64,000 nucleotides of DNA from Ferranicluibacter quercicola. Lineage in GTDB: Bacteria; Pseudomonadota; Alphaproteobacteria; Rhizobiales; Rhizobiaceae. The stretch lies in assembly GCF_021168455.1 (NCBI RefSeq), contig NZ_JAJOZR010000015.1, forward strand, positions 59,204-123,203, given 5' to 3'. The translations under genes were made by a program, and so were the position numbers. Positions 1-8,774 of the stretch are shown in pieces. The notes under the pieces were generated by a model, which saw nothing but the letters and a program-made list of their open reading frames with translations, searched no databases and had not been told where the DNA came from. Every line of letters starts with the position of its first letter. Position 1 is the first letter of the stretch.

Positions 1-1
1 C

Positions 2-469
2 GTCAACCTCGTCGTGCTGGCGATCGCCTGCGCCGATGCCACCAGCTTCTTCTTCATCCTCGCCGTGTCGAACTGCGGCTACATCATCTTCAACTTTCTC
101 AACCTGAATGCGGGCTGGCTACACCGGATCGACTCCGGGCATATAGCGCGACCCTACCGGGCGCCGACCGTTCTCTTGGCGCTCGGCGGCATCTTCGCTT
201 TCCTCAATGCGGTCTTCATGGGGGCCGGCGCCAAGGTCTGGAACCCGATGGCGCTCTGGGCCGGCATCATCACCGCCGCGCTGATCATCCCGGTCTTCTT
301 CTTCCGCCACTACATCCAGGACCGCGGACAGTTCCCGGCGCAGATGCTGGAAGATCTCGGCGTGAAGCCCGGTCAAACCATGCACCGCAAGGCTGGCATC
401 CTCCCCTATCTCACGCTCGTTGCCGGCGTGGCCGTGGTGTTCCTGTCCAACTGGTTCTTCAGCGCCTGA
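2..469 (+). CDS. APC-superfamily amino acid/amine permease, C-terminal part
   Basis: This is the 3' end of a membrane permease whose start lies left of the window; the frame is open from base 2. The visible 155 residues contain about four hydrophobic helices separated by short polar loops, including an RPYRAP segment typical of the loop before the last helices of APC (amino acid-polyamine-organocation) transporters. It ends about 70 bp before the dimethylamine monooxygenase genes on the same strand. It may therefore import a methylated amine or a related amino compound for them, but the substrate is inference from position only. It would act in the inner membrane. Confidence 0.75.
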   Translation, partial: VNLVVLAIACADATSFFFILAVSNCGYIIFNFLNLNAGWLHRIDSGHIARPYRAPTVLLALGGIFAFLNAVFMGAGAKVWNPMALWAGIITAALIIPVFFFRHYIQDRGQFPAQMLEDLGVKPGQTMHRKAGILPYLTLVAGVAVVFLSNWFFSA

Positions 470-540
470 GACACGCGCCAGCACAAGGGACGGCGCGCCT
501 GCGCCGTCTGCTCCCGGATCGCCTGACATCCCTTCGAGAC

Positions 541-1149
541 ATGACCATGCAGCCTTCCCCGATCAAAAGCCGCCCGCTCTACGGCACGCTCGCACCGGTT
601 CGCCAGGCGACGCGGCATATCGTCCTTGCCGAAGGCGAGGGTGCGTCGGCCGTGACCGAAGCCTTTCGCGGCCACGATGCCCTCGCCCGCACGACCATCC
701 TTTTCTCGCCGGCACCGCGCAGCGCCGATCGCCGGCAGGAGACGGATCTGGCGTCCCTTTCCTGCGCGGCCCTGCATGTCGCATCGGGTGTCGAGGATCT
801 GCTGTCCGAACTCGCAACGACGCTGTCGTCGGCGACCATGGGAACGCGGCTCTATATCAGCGGCAGCGAGGATTTCATCGGCCGCGTCACGCGCGAGGCC
901 CTGCAGCGGGGCATCGATGCGGACGCGATCCAGACGGAGCATCGCGGCGTCCCGACGCGCCGCGTCCAGTGCGTTCACTGCAAGGGCTTCACCGACGGGG
1001 TGTGGGCAAGCCCGGCTGTGTGCTCCCAGTGCGGTCTGCACCTTCTGGTGCGCGATCATTATTCCCGCCGCCTCGGCGCCTTCATGGGCGTGTGCATCGA
1101 TGCCGAAGCGCCGGGCGAGATCCCGCCGGCAGAGGCCTTCGGCGCATGA
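541..1149 (+). CDS. dmmA: Dimethylamine monooxygenase subunit DmmA
   Basis: A 202-residue protein matching the DmmA family, a subunit of the three-component enzyme that oxidatively demethylates dimethylamine to methylamine and formaldehyde. The C-terminal third carries two CxxC pairs (C144/C147 and C161/C164), a zinc-ribbon-like arrangement, followed by the RDHYSRRLGAFMG stretch I recognise from this family. The N-terminal part resembles a small nucleotide-binding or flavodoxin-like fold but is less clear. The next gene starts within its stop codon (4-bp ATGA overlap), so translation is probably coupled. Assignment rests on family pattern plus the reductase and N-demethylase genes that follow immediately. 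Confidence 0.82.
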   Translation: MTMQPSPIKSRPLYGTLAPVRQATRHIVLAEGEGASAVTEAFRGHDALARTTILFSPAPRSADRRQETDLASLSCAALHVASGVEDLLSELATTLSSATMGTRLYISGSEDFIGRVTREALQRGIDADAIQTEHRGVPTRRVQCVHCKGFTDGVWASPAVCSQCGLHLLVRDHYSRRLGAFMGVCIDAEAPGEIPPAEAFGA

Positions 1150-2111
1150 GCGGCGGCGTCCAGTATCCCGTGCGGGTGATCGAGACCGAGGCCCTGTCGC
1201 CGACCGTCAAGCGGCTGCGGCTGGCCCGGCGCGACGGGCAGGCCCTGCCGCCCTATTCGGCCGGGTCCCATACGGTGCTGACGCTCGATGGCGGCACCCG
1301 CCTCATCCGCAACGCCTATTCGCTCCTCGGCTCGACGCTGGCCGGCGGCGCGGCCTACGAGGTCGCCGTGCTGCGCAGCCCGCAATCGCGCGGCGGCTCG
1401 GCCTTCATCCACGATCACCTGACCGTCGGCACGGCGCTGACCCTGTCGGCGCCGATCAATCTCTTTCCCGTCAACCGCACCGCTCGTCGCCATATCCTCG
1501 TGGCCGGCGGCATCGGCATCACGCCCATTGCGGCCATGGCACGCGAGCTTGCAGCACTCGATCTCCCCTTCGAGCTGCATTACGCCATGCGCGATACGGC
1601 AAGCGGCGCCTTCGCTGCAGAGCTTGCGGCCCGGCACGGCGACCGCCTGCATCTCTATGTCAGCGAAAAGCAAGAGCGGCTGTCGGTGCGCGACATCCTC
1701 GACCGCCAGCCGCTCGGCACGCATCTCTATGTGTGCGGACCCGAGCGCATGATCGAGGGCGTGCTGGCCGACGCTCGGACCGCCGGATGGCCGGAGAGCG
1801 CGCTGCATGCCGAGCGCTTCCTTGCGCCCGAAGGGGGTGAGCCCTTCGCCCTGCGGCTTGCCCGATCCGGCATTTCCACCGTCGTTGCCGACCACCAGAC
1901 CCTGCTGGAGGCCATCGAGGCGGCCGGGGTGGACGCGCCCTACCTCTGCCGGGGCGGTGCGTGCGGCCAGTGCGAGACGCGCGTGCTGTCGGCCGACGGC
2001 GACCTGCTGCATGGCGACCATTACTTGACGGACAGCCAGAAAGCCTGCGGCCAAACCATCATGACCTGCGTCTCGCGGCTGCGCGGCCGCGAACTCGTGC
2101 TCGACCTGTGA
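1146..2111 (+). CDS. dmmB: Dimethylamine monooxygenase reductase DmmB (PDR/VanB-type ferredoxin-NAD(P)H reductase)
   Basis: A 321-residue electron-transfer protein. In order it has a flavin-binding barrel (RNAYSL motif near residue 57), an NAD(P)-binding lobe (GGIGITP near residue 120) and a C-terminal plant-type [2Fe-2S] domain with the CRGGACGQC cluster near residue 270 and a last Cys about 37 residues later. This domain order is that of phthalate dioxygenase reductase/VanB proteins. It would pass electrons from NAD(P)H to the heme-type N-demethylase encoded next. The start is the ATG overlapping the dmmA stop; the frame is open further upstream, but only inside dmmA. Confidence 0.87.
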   Translation: MSGGVQYPVRVIETEALSPTVKRLRLARRDGQALPPYSAGSHTVLTLDGGTRLIRNAYSLLGSTLAGGAAYEVAVLRSPQSRGGSAFIHDHLTVGTALTLSAPINLFPVNRTARRHILVAGGIGITPIAAMARELAALDLPFELHYAMRDTASGAFAAELAARHGDRLHLYVSEKQERLSVRDILDRQPLGTHLYVCGPERMIEGVLADARTAGWPESALHAERFLAPEGGEPFALRLARSGISTVVADHQTLLEAIEAAGVDAPYLCRGGACGQCETRVLSADGDLLHGDHYLTDSQKACGQTIMTCVSRLRGRELVLDL

Positions 2112-2123
2112 CGGAGTGACACC

Positions 2124-3164
2124 ATGACCCTTTCGTTCAATGCCGAGACCTTCCGCGACGATTACACCTTCGCCAACAGCCCGACGGCGATCCGGGCATT
2201 TCCCTTTCCCTTCGAGCGCGACGACTACACCTATACGGTCAACATCGAGCAGCACGTGCCCGGCCCCGTGCAGTCGGCGACCGAATTTCCGATCCATATC
2301 GACGAGCACTACGTGGCCGAGATGCAGGACCGCGCGATCACGCTCGCGCAGGACCCGCTGCGCTGCCAGTCTCTGCCGCACATGATGACGGCGGAGTGGG
2401 ATCTCGTGGAACTGCTGATGACGTCGATGGCGACGCATTATCCCGAGACCTTCACCCTGACACGCGACGGCGACCGCTGGCACTGGATCAACCGGCCGCT
2501 CGGGCTCGACCAGCATTTCACCTTCGGCGACGCCTCCACCCTTCCGCAGGGGCCGATGGAGTACATCACCCGCCAGTGCCAGGGCGATTTCTGCCTGCTC
2601 GACCAGCGCGACGACAATCTCTGGATGGATGCGGGCATGGTGACGACGCAGGCCGACTGGTCGCTCGATTTCGACCTCGGCATGAACTTCATGGAGTGGC
2701 ACGCCCCCGTGCCGCTGGCCCATGATCTCGGCGTCTTCGAGCGCGCGCTGAAGTTTCTCCTCAACCTGCAGCAGGGCCGCCCCGTGCGCCGGCTGAACTG
2801 GACGATGACGATCCATCCGCGCCTCGACACCAGCCCGGAAAACTACCACCGCTGGGGCATCGACAAGGCGAGCGTGACACCGGAGAACGTCGGCGACAAG
2901 GTGCATCTGCGCGTCGAGCTGCAGGCGCTCTGGCGGCTCCCGCGCTCCAACGCCATCGTGTTCTCGATCCGCTGCTATCTGATCAAGATGGACGAACTGG
3001 TCACGCAGAAGAAATGGGCGCGCCGCTTCCACCGTGTCCTGGCGAGCCTGCCGCAGCCGATTGCCGACTACAAGGGTCTTGCCCGCTTCCGCGACACGAC
3101 CGTCGCCTGGCTGTCGCGCCATGACGACGGCCTGCCGACCTCGCCCGGCTTTGCGCCGGACTGA
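2124..3164 (+). CDS. dmmC: Heme-dependent oxidative N-demethylase (DUF3445), DmmC
   Basis: A 346-residue protein of the heme-dependent oxidative N-demethylase family (DUF3445/HDOD), the presumed oxygen-activating subunit of dimethylamine monooxygenase. Characteristic stretches are visible: an FPFPFERDDYTYTVN segment near residue 33, the QDRPLGLDQHF-like segment around residue 125, and the arginine-rich LRVELQALWRLPRSNAIVFSIRCY block near the C-terminus (residues about 250-280). A GGAG sequence lies 7 bases before the ATG, 12 bp after dmmB. Together with dmmA and dmmB it would convert dimethylamine to methylamine plus formaldehyde in the cytoplasm. Confidence 0.85.
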   Translation: MTLSFNAETFRDDYTFANSPTAIRAFPFPFERDDYTYTVNIEQHVPGPVQSATEFPIHIDEHYVAEMQDRAITLAQDPLRCQSLPHMMTAEWDLVELLMTSMATHYPETFTLTRDGDRWHWINRPLGLDQHFTFGDASTLPQGPMEYITRQCQGDFCLLDQRDDNLWMDAGMVTTQADWSLDFDLGMNFMEWHAPVPLAHDLGVFERALKFLLNLQQGRPVRRLNWTMTIHPRLDTSPENYHRWGIDKASVTPENVGDKVHLRVELQALWRLPRSNAIVFSIRCYLIKMDELVTQKKWARRFHRVLASLPQPIADYKGLARFRDTTVAWLSRHDDGLPTSPGFAPD

Positions 3165-3214
3165 CCCGTTTTTCACCCGACGCCAGACGACCGATAGACG
3201 ATTTGGAGGACGAC

Positions 3215-4348
3215 ATGACGGCATCCTGGAGATTTTCGACCCTGGCCGACCGCCACCGGGCACTCGGCTCGAAGCTGGAAGACTGGAGCGGCATGGGCAC
3301 CGCCTGGTCCTATGACGGCGACGCCGATCGCGAATATCTGGCGATCCGCACGAAAGCCGGTCTGATGGACGTGTCCGGCCTGAAGAAGGTGCACATCACC
3401 GGCGCGCATGCCGCCCATGTCATCGATCTCGCCACCACGCGCGATGTCGAGAAGATCTATCCCGGCAAATCGGCCTATGCCTGCATGCTGAACGACGCCG
3501 GCAAGTTCACCGACGACTGCATCATCTACCGCATCTCGCCCAACAGCTGGATGGTGGTGCACGGCTCGGGAACCGGCCACGAGGAGCTGCAGAAGGCGGC
3601 CGTCGGCCGCGACGTCTCCATCCGCTTCGACGACGACCTGCACGACCTGTCGCTGCAGGGGCCGCTTGCCGTCGACTACCTCGCGCCGCATGTTCCCGGC
3701 ATTCGCGATCTCCCCTATTTCCATCATCTCCAGACGCGGCTCTTTGGCCTGCCCGTGATGATCTCGCGCACCGGCTATACCGGCGAGCGCGGCTACGAGA
3801 TCTTCTGCCGCGGACAGGACGCGCCCGCGATCTGGGATCGCATCCTCGCGGAAGGTGCCGACATGGGCATCATCCCCTGCCGCTTCACCACACTCGATAT
3901 GCTGCGGGTGGAAAGCTACCTGCTGTTCTACCCTTACGACAATTCGCAGAAATATCCCTTTGCCGACGAGGGGCCGGGCGACACGCTCTGGGAGCTCGGC
4001 CTCGACTTCACCGTCAGTCCCGGCAAGACGGGCTTTCGCGGCGCCGAGGAGCATGCCCGCCTCAAGGGGCGCGAGCGTTTCCGGATCTTCGGCCTGCGTC
4101 TGGACGGCGCGGTGCCGGCCGACGAGGGCGCGCCGGTGATGCAGGACGGCCGGCAGGTCGGCGTTGCCACCTGCGGCATGGTCTCGCCGATGTCAGGGGC
4201 ATCGATGGCGATCGCCCGGCTCGCGGTGGCGTGCGCGGTGCCCGGCACGTCGCTTCAGGTGATGAATGCGAGCGGCCCGATCGCCGCCGCCGCCCACGCC
4301 CTGCCCTTCGACGACCCGAAAAAGCTGAAGCGCACCGCCAAGGGCTGA
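3215..4348 (+). CDS. GcvT-like (aminomethyltransferase family) folate-binding protein
   Basis: A 377-residue protein of the glycine-cleavage T-protein fold. It shows the family's LMDVSGLKKVHITG, SLQGP and SRTGYTGERGYEIF blocks and a C-terminal barrel. It sits between dmmC and tmm, and a GcvT-like gene is a regular partner in dmm clusters (it may correspond to dmmD). The likely role is to capture formaldehyde released on N-demethylation onto tetrahydrofolate, by analogy with the folate domain of Tdm; this is inference. The start was chosen at the ATG with a GGAGG five bases upstream; a TTG 12 bp earlier is in frame. No other glycine-cleavage genes are nearby, arguing against a glycine role. 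Confidence 0.78.
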   Translation: MTASWRFSTLADRHRALGSKLEDWSGMGTAWSYDGDADREYLAIRTKAGLMDVSGLKKVHITGAHAAHVIDLATTRDVEKIYPGKSAYACMLNDAGKFTDDCIIYRISPNSWMVVHGSGTGHEELQKAAVGRDVSIRFDDDLHDLSLQGPLAVDYLAPHVPGIRDLPYFHHLQTRLFGLPVMISRTGYTGERGYEIFCRGQDAPAIWDRILAEGADMGIIPCRFTTLDMLRVESYLLFYPYDNSQKYPFADEGPGDTLWELGLDFTVSPGKTGFRGAEEHARLKGRERFRIFGLRLDGAVPADEGAPVMQDGRQVGVATCGMVSPMSGASMAIARLAVACAVPGTSLQVMNASGPIAAAAHALPFDDPKKLKRTAKG

Positions 4349-4416
4349 AACAAAGACACCGCCGGCGCGCCGCGAGCCCGCGTGCCGCCGGTTTCCCGTC
4401 AGGATGGAGATCGAAC

Positions 4417-5772
4417 ATGAAGAAACGCGTTGCCGTCATCGGTGCCGGTCCGAGCGGACTGGCCGTCCTCAGAGCTTTCGAGACGGCCAGGCGCGCCGGC
4501 ATCGACGTGCCGGAGGTCGTCTGCTTCGAGAAGCAGAGCAACTGGGGCGGTCTCTGGAACTACACCTGGCGCACCGGTCTCGACGAGTTCGGCGAACCCG
4601 TCCACGGCTCCATGTACCGCTATCTCTGGTCGAACGGTCCCAAGGAATGCCTGGAATTTGCCGATTACTCCTTCAAGGAGCATTTCGGCCGGGTCATTCC
4701 GTCCTACCCGCCGCGCGCCGTGCTGCACCACTATATCGCCGGCCGCGTCGAGAAGAGCGGCGTGCGCGCCTATATCCGGTTCCTGACGCCGGTGCGCAAC
4801 GTCGTCTGGTCTGAGGAAACGCAGAGCTTCTCGGTCACCGTCAAGGATCTGCAGAAGGACGAGCACTATACCGAGGCATTCGATGACGTGGTCGTCGCCA
4901 ATGGCCACTTCTCCGTGCCGAACATGCCCGCCTTCCCCGGCATCGAGGGGTTTCTCGGCCGCGTGATGCATGCTCACGACTTCCGCGCCGCCGACGAATT
5001 CGCCGGCAAGAACGTGCTGCTCGTCGGCTCCTCCTACTCGGCCGAGGACATCGGTACCCAGTGCCACAAATATGGTGCGGCCTCGGTCACCTTCAGCTAT
5101 CGCACCAGGCCGATGGGCTTCGACTGGCCCGACACGTTCGAGGAAAAGCCGCTGATCGCCCGCTTCGTCGGCAAGACCGCCTATTTCATCGACGGCACGA
5201 GCAAGACGGTCGATGCGGTCGTGCTCTGCACCGGCTACCAGCATTCCTTCCCCTTCCTGCCCGACGATCTGCGGCTGAAGACCAACAACCGGCTCTACCC
5301 GCTCGGGCTCTACAAGGGGGTCGTCTGGGAGCGGAACCCGCATCTCTTTTACATCGGCATGCAGGACCAGTATTATACGTTCAACATGTTCGACGCGCAG
5401 GCCTGGTTTGCCCGCGACGTGATCCTCGGCCGGATCGCGCTTCCGCACGCCGCCGCGCAGGAGGCCGACATCAAGGACTGGCGCGCCCGCGAGGAGGCTC
5501 TGACCAACCCGTTCGAGGCCATCGACTACCAGACGGATTACGTCCGCGACCTGCTGTCGGCCACCGACTATCCCGATTTCGACGTGGAAAAGGTCGCCGA
5601 GCTTTTCAAGGAATGGGAGCATCACAAGGTCGAGGGCATTCTGACCTATCGCAACAAGTCCTATCCGTCCGTTCTCACCGGCGACATGGCGCCGGTGCAC
5701 CACACGCCCTGGATGGAGGCGCTGGACGATTCGCTCGAAGCCTTTCTGGGCGTGCAGGAAGCGGCGGAATAA
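4417..5772 (+). CDS. tmm: Trimethylamine monooxygenase (flavin-containing)
   Basis: A 451-residue class B flavoprotein that oxidises trimethylamine to trimethylamine N-oxide with FAD, NADPH and O2. Visible motifs are the FAD site GAGPSG at residues 9-14, the flavin monooxygenase signature FLGRVMHAHDF at 179-189, the NADPH site VGSSYSAEDIG around 203-213 and the CTGYQHSFPF stretch typical of FMOs. Length and sequence match bacterial Tmm closely. The ATG at 4417 places GAGPSG at the expected distance from the N-terminus and follows a GGAG. It lies 68 bp after the GcvT-like gene and 32 bp before tdm, so the cluster is probably one transcript. Confidence 0.93.
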   Translation: MKKRVAVIGAGPSGLAVLRAFETARRAGIDVPEVVCFEKQSNWGGLWNYTWRTGLDEFGEPVHGSMYRYLWSNGPKECLEFADYSFKEHFGRVIPSYPPRAVLHHYIAGRVEKSGVRAYIRFLTPVRNVVWSEETQSFSVTVKDLQKDEHYTEAFDDVVVANGHFSVPNMPAFPGIEGFLGRVMHAHDFRAADEFAGKNVLLVGSSYSAEDIGTQCHKYGAASVTFSYRTRPMGFDWPDTFEEKPLIARFVGKTAYFIDGTSKTVDAVVLCTGYQHSFPFLPDDLRLKTNNRLYPLGLYKGVVWERNPHLFYIGMQDQYYTFNMFDAQAWFARDVILGRIALPHAAAQEADIKDWRAREEALTNPFEAIDYQTDYVRDLLSATDYPDFDVEKVAELFKEWEHHKVEGILTYRNKSYPSVLTGDMAPVHHTPWMEALDDSLEAFLGVQEAAE

Positions 5773-5804
5773 AGCCGAAGAACCGGGCGGAACAGGGAGA
5801 CGAC

Positions 5805-8207
5805 ATGACACGGATCTGGACGAGCGACATGGCGCAAACCGGCACGCCCGTGCCGGCGCTCCGGCCGACTTCCGCCATCCTGCGCGGCGGCGAGGCGCGC
5901 CTGTTGGCCCTGCGCCCCGGCGACCGCGTGACGCTGCGCAATCTGGAGGGCGCGCAGCCGGTCGAGATCCACGGCTTCGGCCCGCCGGGCAGCCTGCAGG
6001 GCCTTGCCGCCACCCTGTCGCCGGGCCCGGCCCTGTCCCCGTCCCCGTCCGCCTACCGGATCCCCCCGGCCGTCGCGCAGATCCTCGATATGCCGCGGCA
6101 GGACCCCCCGATATCAGCCACCCTGTTCGACGCGGAAACGCCGGCCGGCGCCGCCGTGACGCTGGAAGCGCGCGCCGACCTCTTCTGCCTTGTCGCCGCC
6201 CCCGGCCGGCCCATGGCACCCGATGCGCAGGACACGCCGACGGACATTCTGGTCGAGATCCTGCCGATCGTGGAGCGTGCCGGCGAGATCCCGCCGCCGC
6301 TCGCCCCCCGGGTCGTGGCGGAGGTGCGCATCGCGGCGGCGACCGCCTCGGCCTTCCGGGTGAAGGCGGGGCAATATATCCAGATCATCGATGTCGACGG
6401 CCGCCAGTGCTCGGATTTCCTCGCCTTCGATGCGGGCGATCTGGCGCAGGGTGCCGAGTTCGGCATCGACCCCACGACCACGCGCACCCTGATGGGCTCG
6501 AGCTTTTCGGGCCCCGGCCTGCATTCCAAATATTTCGATGCGCGCATGCGGCCTCTGGTGGAGGTGGTGCAGGATACGGTCGGCCGGCACGACACGTTCC
6601 TGCTCGCCTGCACCGCCAAATATTACGAGGACATGGGCTATCCCGGCCATTCCAACTGCACGGAGAACTTCAACCGGGTTCTCGCCCCTTTCGGCATCGC
6701 GGAGCGCAAGGGCTGGCCGGCCATCAATTTCTTCTACAATACGTTCGTGGATGCGCAGGACCGGATCTCCATGGACGAGCCCTGGTCGCGGCCGGGCGAC
6801 TATGTTCTCCTGCGGGCGCTGACCGACCTCGTCTGCGCCGCGTCCTCCTGCGCCGACGACATCGACCCGGCCAATGGATGGGTGCCGACCGATATCCATG
6901 TCCGCGTCTACGATGCCGACAGTCCGTTTGAAAAGGGAAGCGCCCACCGCATGACACCCGATGCCGAACCCCGCATGAGCCGCGAAACGGGCTTCCACCC
7001 GCGGACCTCCGCGCTGACGCGCACCTTCGAGGACTATCGCGGCTTCTGGCTGGCCAGTTGCTACACCGATGCCGGCCCGATCGCGGAATACTGGGCCTGC
7101 CGCGAGCGCGCCGTCATCATCGACCTCTCCGCGCTGCGCAAGTTCGAGATCACCGGCCCGGATGCCGAAGACCTGCTGCAGCGCGCCGTACCGCGCAACG
7201 TGAAGAAGCTCGCCGTCGGGCAGATCGTCTATACGCCGCTGACCTACGAGACGGGCGGCATGATCGACGACGGCACGATCTTCCGGCTGGGCCCGCACAA
7301 TTTCCGCTTCGTCTGCGGCGACGACTTTTCCGGCGCCTGGCTGCGGGACCTCGCCGACAAGCATGGCCTGAAGGCCTTCGTGCGCAATTCCAGCGACCAG
7401 CTGCACAATATCGCCGTTCAGGGGCCGCGCGCGCGCAACATCCTCGCAACGGTCATGGTGACGCCGCCGCATCAGCCGACGCTTGCCGAGCTGAAATGGT
7501 TTCGCTTCGCCATCGGCCGGATTGCCGACCGGCCGGTCCTCGTGTCCCGCACCGGCTATACCGGCGAACTCGGCTACGAGGTCTGGTGCCATCCGCAGGA
7601 TGCCGTGATCGTCTGGGATGCCGTCATGGCGGCAGGCGCGCCGGAAGGGCTGACGCCCATGGGCCTGGCCGCGCTCGACATGGTGCGCATCGAGGCGGGT
7701 CTGGTCTTTGCCGGCTATGATTTCTCCGACCAGACGGACCCGTTCGAGGCCGGCATCGGCTTCACCATTCCCAAGGACAAGCCGGACGCCTATGTGGGCG
7801 ACGCCGCCATCGCGCGCCGCCGCGACCACCCCCATCGCCGCATGGTCGGCCTCGACATTGCCGGCAACGAGCCGATCGGCCATGGCGACGGCGTGCATGT
7901 CGGGCGGGCACAGGTGGGCGTCGTCACCAGCGCCGTCAAATCGCCGATCCTCGGGCGCAGCATCGCACTCGCCCGCCTCGACATCGCCTTTGCCGAGATC
8001 GGCACGAAAGTGGAGATCGGCAAGCTCGACGGCCACCAGAAACGCATCCCGGCAACCATCGTCCCCTTCCCGCATTTCGACCCGCAGAAGACACGCGTAC
8101 GAACCGAAGCGCCCGCGGACGCCCCTAAAAAAGGCGTGGCACCCGACGAAAGCCCGGCCTCAACGGTGATCGACGATCCCCGTGGTGCGGCAAACAGGGG
8201 TGTGTAG
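5805..8207 (+). CDS. tdm: Trimethylamine N-oxide demethylase Tdm (DUF1989 + GcvT fusion)
   Basis: An 800-residue two-domain enzyme that splits TMAO to dimethylamine and formaldehyde without redox cofactors. The N-terminal half is DUF1989; Cys202 (RQCSDF), Cys269 (LACTAKYY) and Cys285 (SNCTENF) are the likely ligands of the zinc known for this family. The C-terminal half, from about residue 400, is a GcvT-type tetrahydrofolate-binding domain (SRTGYTGELGYEVW) that takes up formaldehyde. The first 170 residues are a Pro/Ala-rich, poorly conserved region. The start is the ATG after an AGGGAGACGAC ribosome site. It completes the TMA-to-DMA steps begun by tmm, while dmmABC carries on to methylamine. 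Confidence 0.92.
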   Translation: MTRIWTSDMAQTGTPVPALRPTSAILRGGEARLLALRPGDRVTLRNLEGAQPVEIHGFGPPGSLQGLAATLSPGPALSPSPSAYRIPPAVAQILDMPRQDPPISATLFDAETPAGAAVTLEARADLFCLVAAPGRPMAPDAQDTPTDILVEILPIVERAGEIPPPLAPRVVAEVRIAAATASAFRVKAGQYIQIIDVDGRQCSDFLAFDAGDLAQGAEFGIDPTTTRTLMGSSFSGPGLHSKYFDARMRPLVEVVQDTVGRHDTFLLACTAKYYEDMGYPGHSNCTENFNRVLAPFGIAERKGWPAINFFYNTFVDAQDRISMDEPWSRPGDYVLLRALTDLVCAASSCADDIDPANGWVPTDIHVRVYDADSPFEKGSAHRMTPDAEPRMSRETGFHPRTSALTRTFEDYRGFWLASCYTDAGPIAEYWACRERAVIIDLSALRKFEITGPDAEDLLQRAVPRNVKKLAVGQIVYTPLTYETGGMIDDGTIFRLGPHNFRFVCGDDFSGAWLRDLADKHGLKAFVRNSSDQLHNIAVQGPRARNILATVMVTPPHQPTLAELKWFRFAIGRIADRPVLVSRTGYTGELGYEVWCHPQDAVIVWDAVMAAGAPEGLTPMGLAALDMVRIEAGLVFAGYDFSDQTDPFEAGIGFTIPKDKPDAYVGDAAIARRRDHPHRRMVGLDIAGNEPIGHGDGVHVGRAQVGVVTSAVKSPILGRSIALARLDIAFAEIGTKVEIGKLDGHQKRIPATIVPFPHFDPQKTRVRTEAPADAPKKGVAPDESPASTVIDDPRGAANRGV

Positions 8208-8381
8208 GTAAGTTTCATAGTCTGTAGGCCTGAGCCTGACAGAGGCCCTCATGCCGATAGCCTCACGCTGCGGAGAACGGGCGTGGATGCCCTGGCGCAT
8301 CGAACAGGCGAGCGCCGCGGGGTGGCAGCTCACGCTGCTGCCGACGTCAAATCCGGGAGAACTAGGCCCTCCCCGACGTGA

Positions 8382-8501
8382 TCAGCCCTTGTAGCCGTGA
8401 TTGTTGAGGATGCGGCGCGTTTCGTGCGAGCGCGTGAGGACGATGGCGTCCCAGATCTTCTGGCCGAATGCGATGCGGTTCCGGGGAGCTTCCGTCTTCA
8501 T
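8382..8501 (-). CDS. Small conserved-looking 39-residue protein
   Basis: A short, basic ORF of 39 residues (MKTEAPRNRIAFGQKIWDAI..., ending NNHGYKG) on the minus strand between tdm and the LysR gene. An AGGA lies 8 bases before the ATG, codon choice is balanced, and the middle looks like an amphipathic helix. I do not recognise a family. A longer in-frame reading to 8573 adds an arginine/serine-rich stretch with no good ribosome site, so the shorter start is preferred. It has no visible signal or membrane segment. It may be a real small protein; confidence is modest. Confidence 0.45.
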   Translation of the reverse strand: MKTEAPRNRIAFGQKIWDAIVLTRSHETRRILNNHGYKG

Positions 8502-8774
8502 GGTCTTTGTCCTGCTAAATCCTGACCGCAATGTACGGGACGCGGCGAAGGACCGGTAGGCTGGTTTTCGCATGGCTGCCGTGCACCCGTGCGGTGGCCG
8601 TCGACGCCGAAGGGCGCCCGGTTTCGCCTGTGTGCGGCGGGAGAGACGATCACAGGTCGCAATGCGCGCGCCGATCCTGGTCTATCCGGTTGTTTCTGCC
8701 GGATTGTCCGACGGCGAAGCGATTTCGCTCCGGCGGGAAATGCTTTAGGTTCGCGCGTCAACCCGGAACCCGCG

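Noticed and set aside
1059..3263. Minus-strand open frame of 734 codons over dmmB and dmmC
   Set aside because: Antisense shadow; the plus-strand genes have family motifs and ribosome sites.
4399..6219. Long open frame of 606 codons on the minus strand across tmm and tdm
   Set aside because: It runs antisense through two clear genes, is rich in Arg/Gly/Ala in the way GC-rich shadows are, and matches no family.
8251..8394. Plus-strand 47-residue ORF after tdm (MPIASRCGERAWMPW...)
   Set aside because: No ribosome site, no recognisable family, and it overlaps the better-supported small minus-strand ORF.
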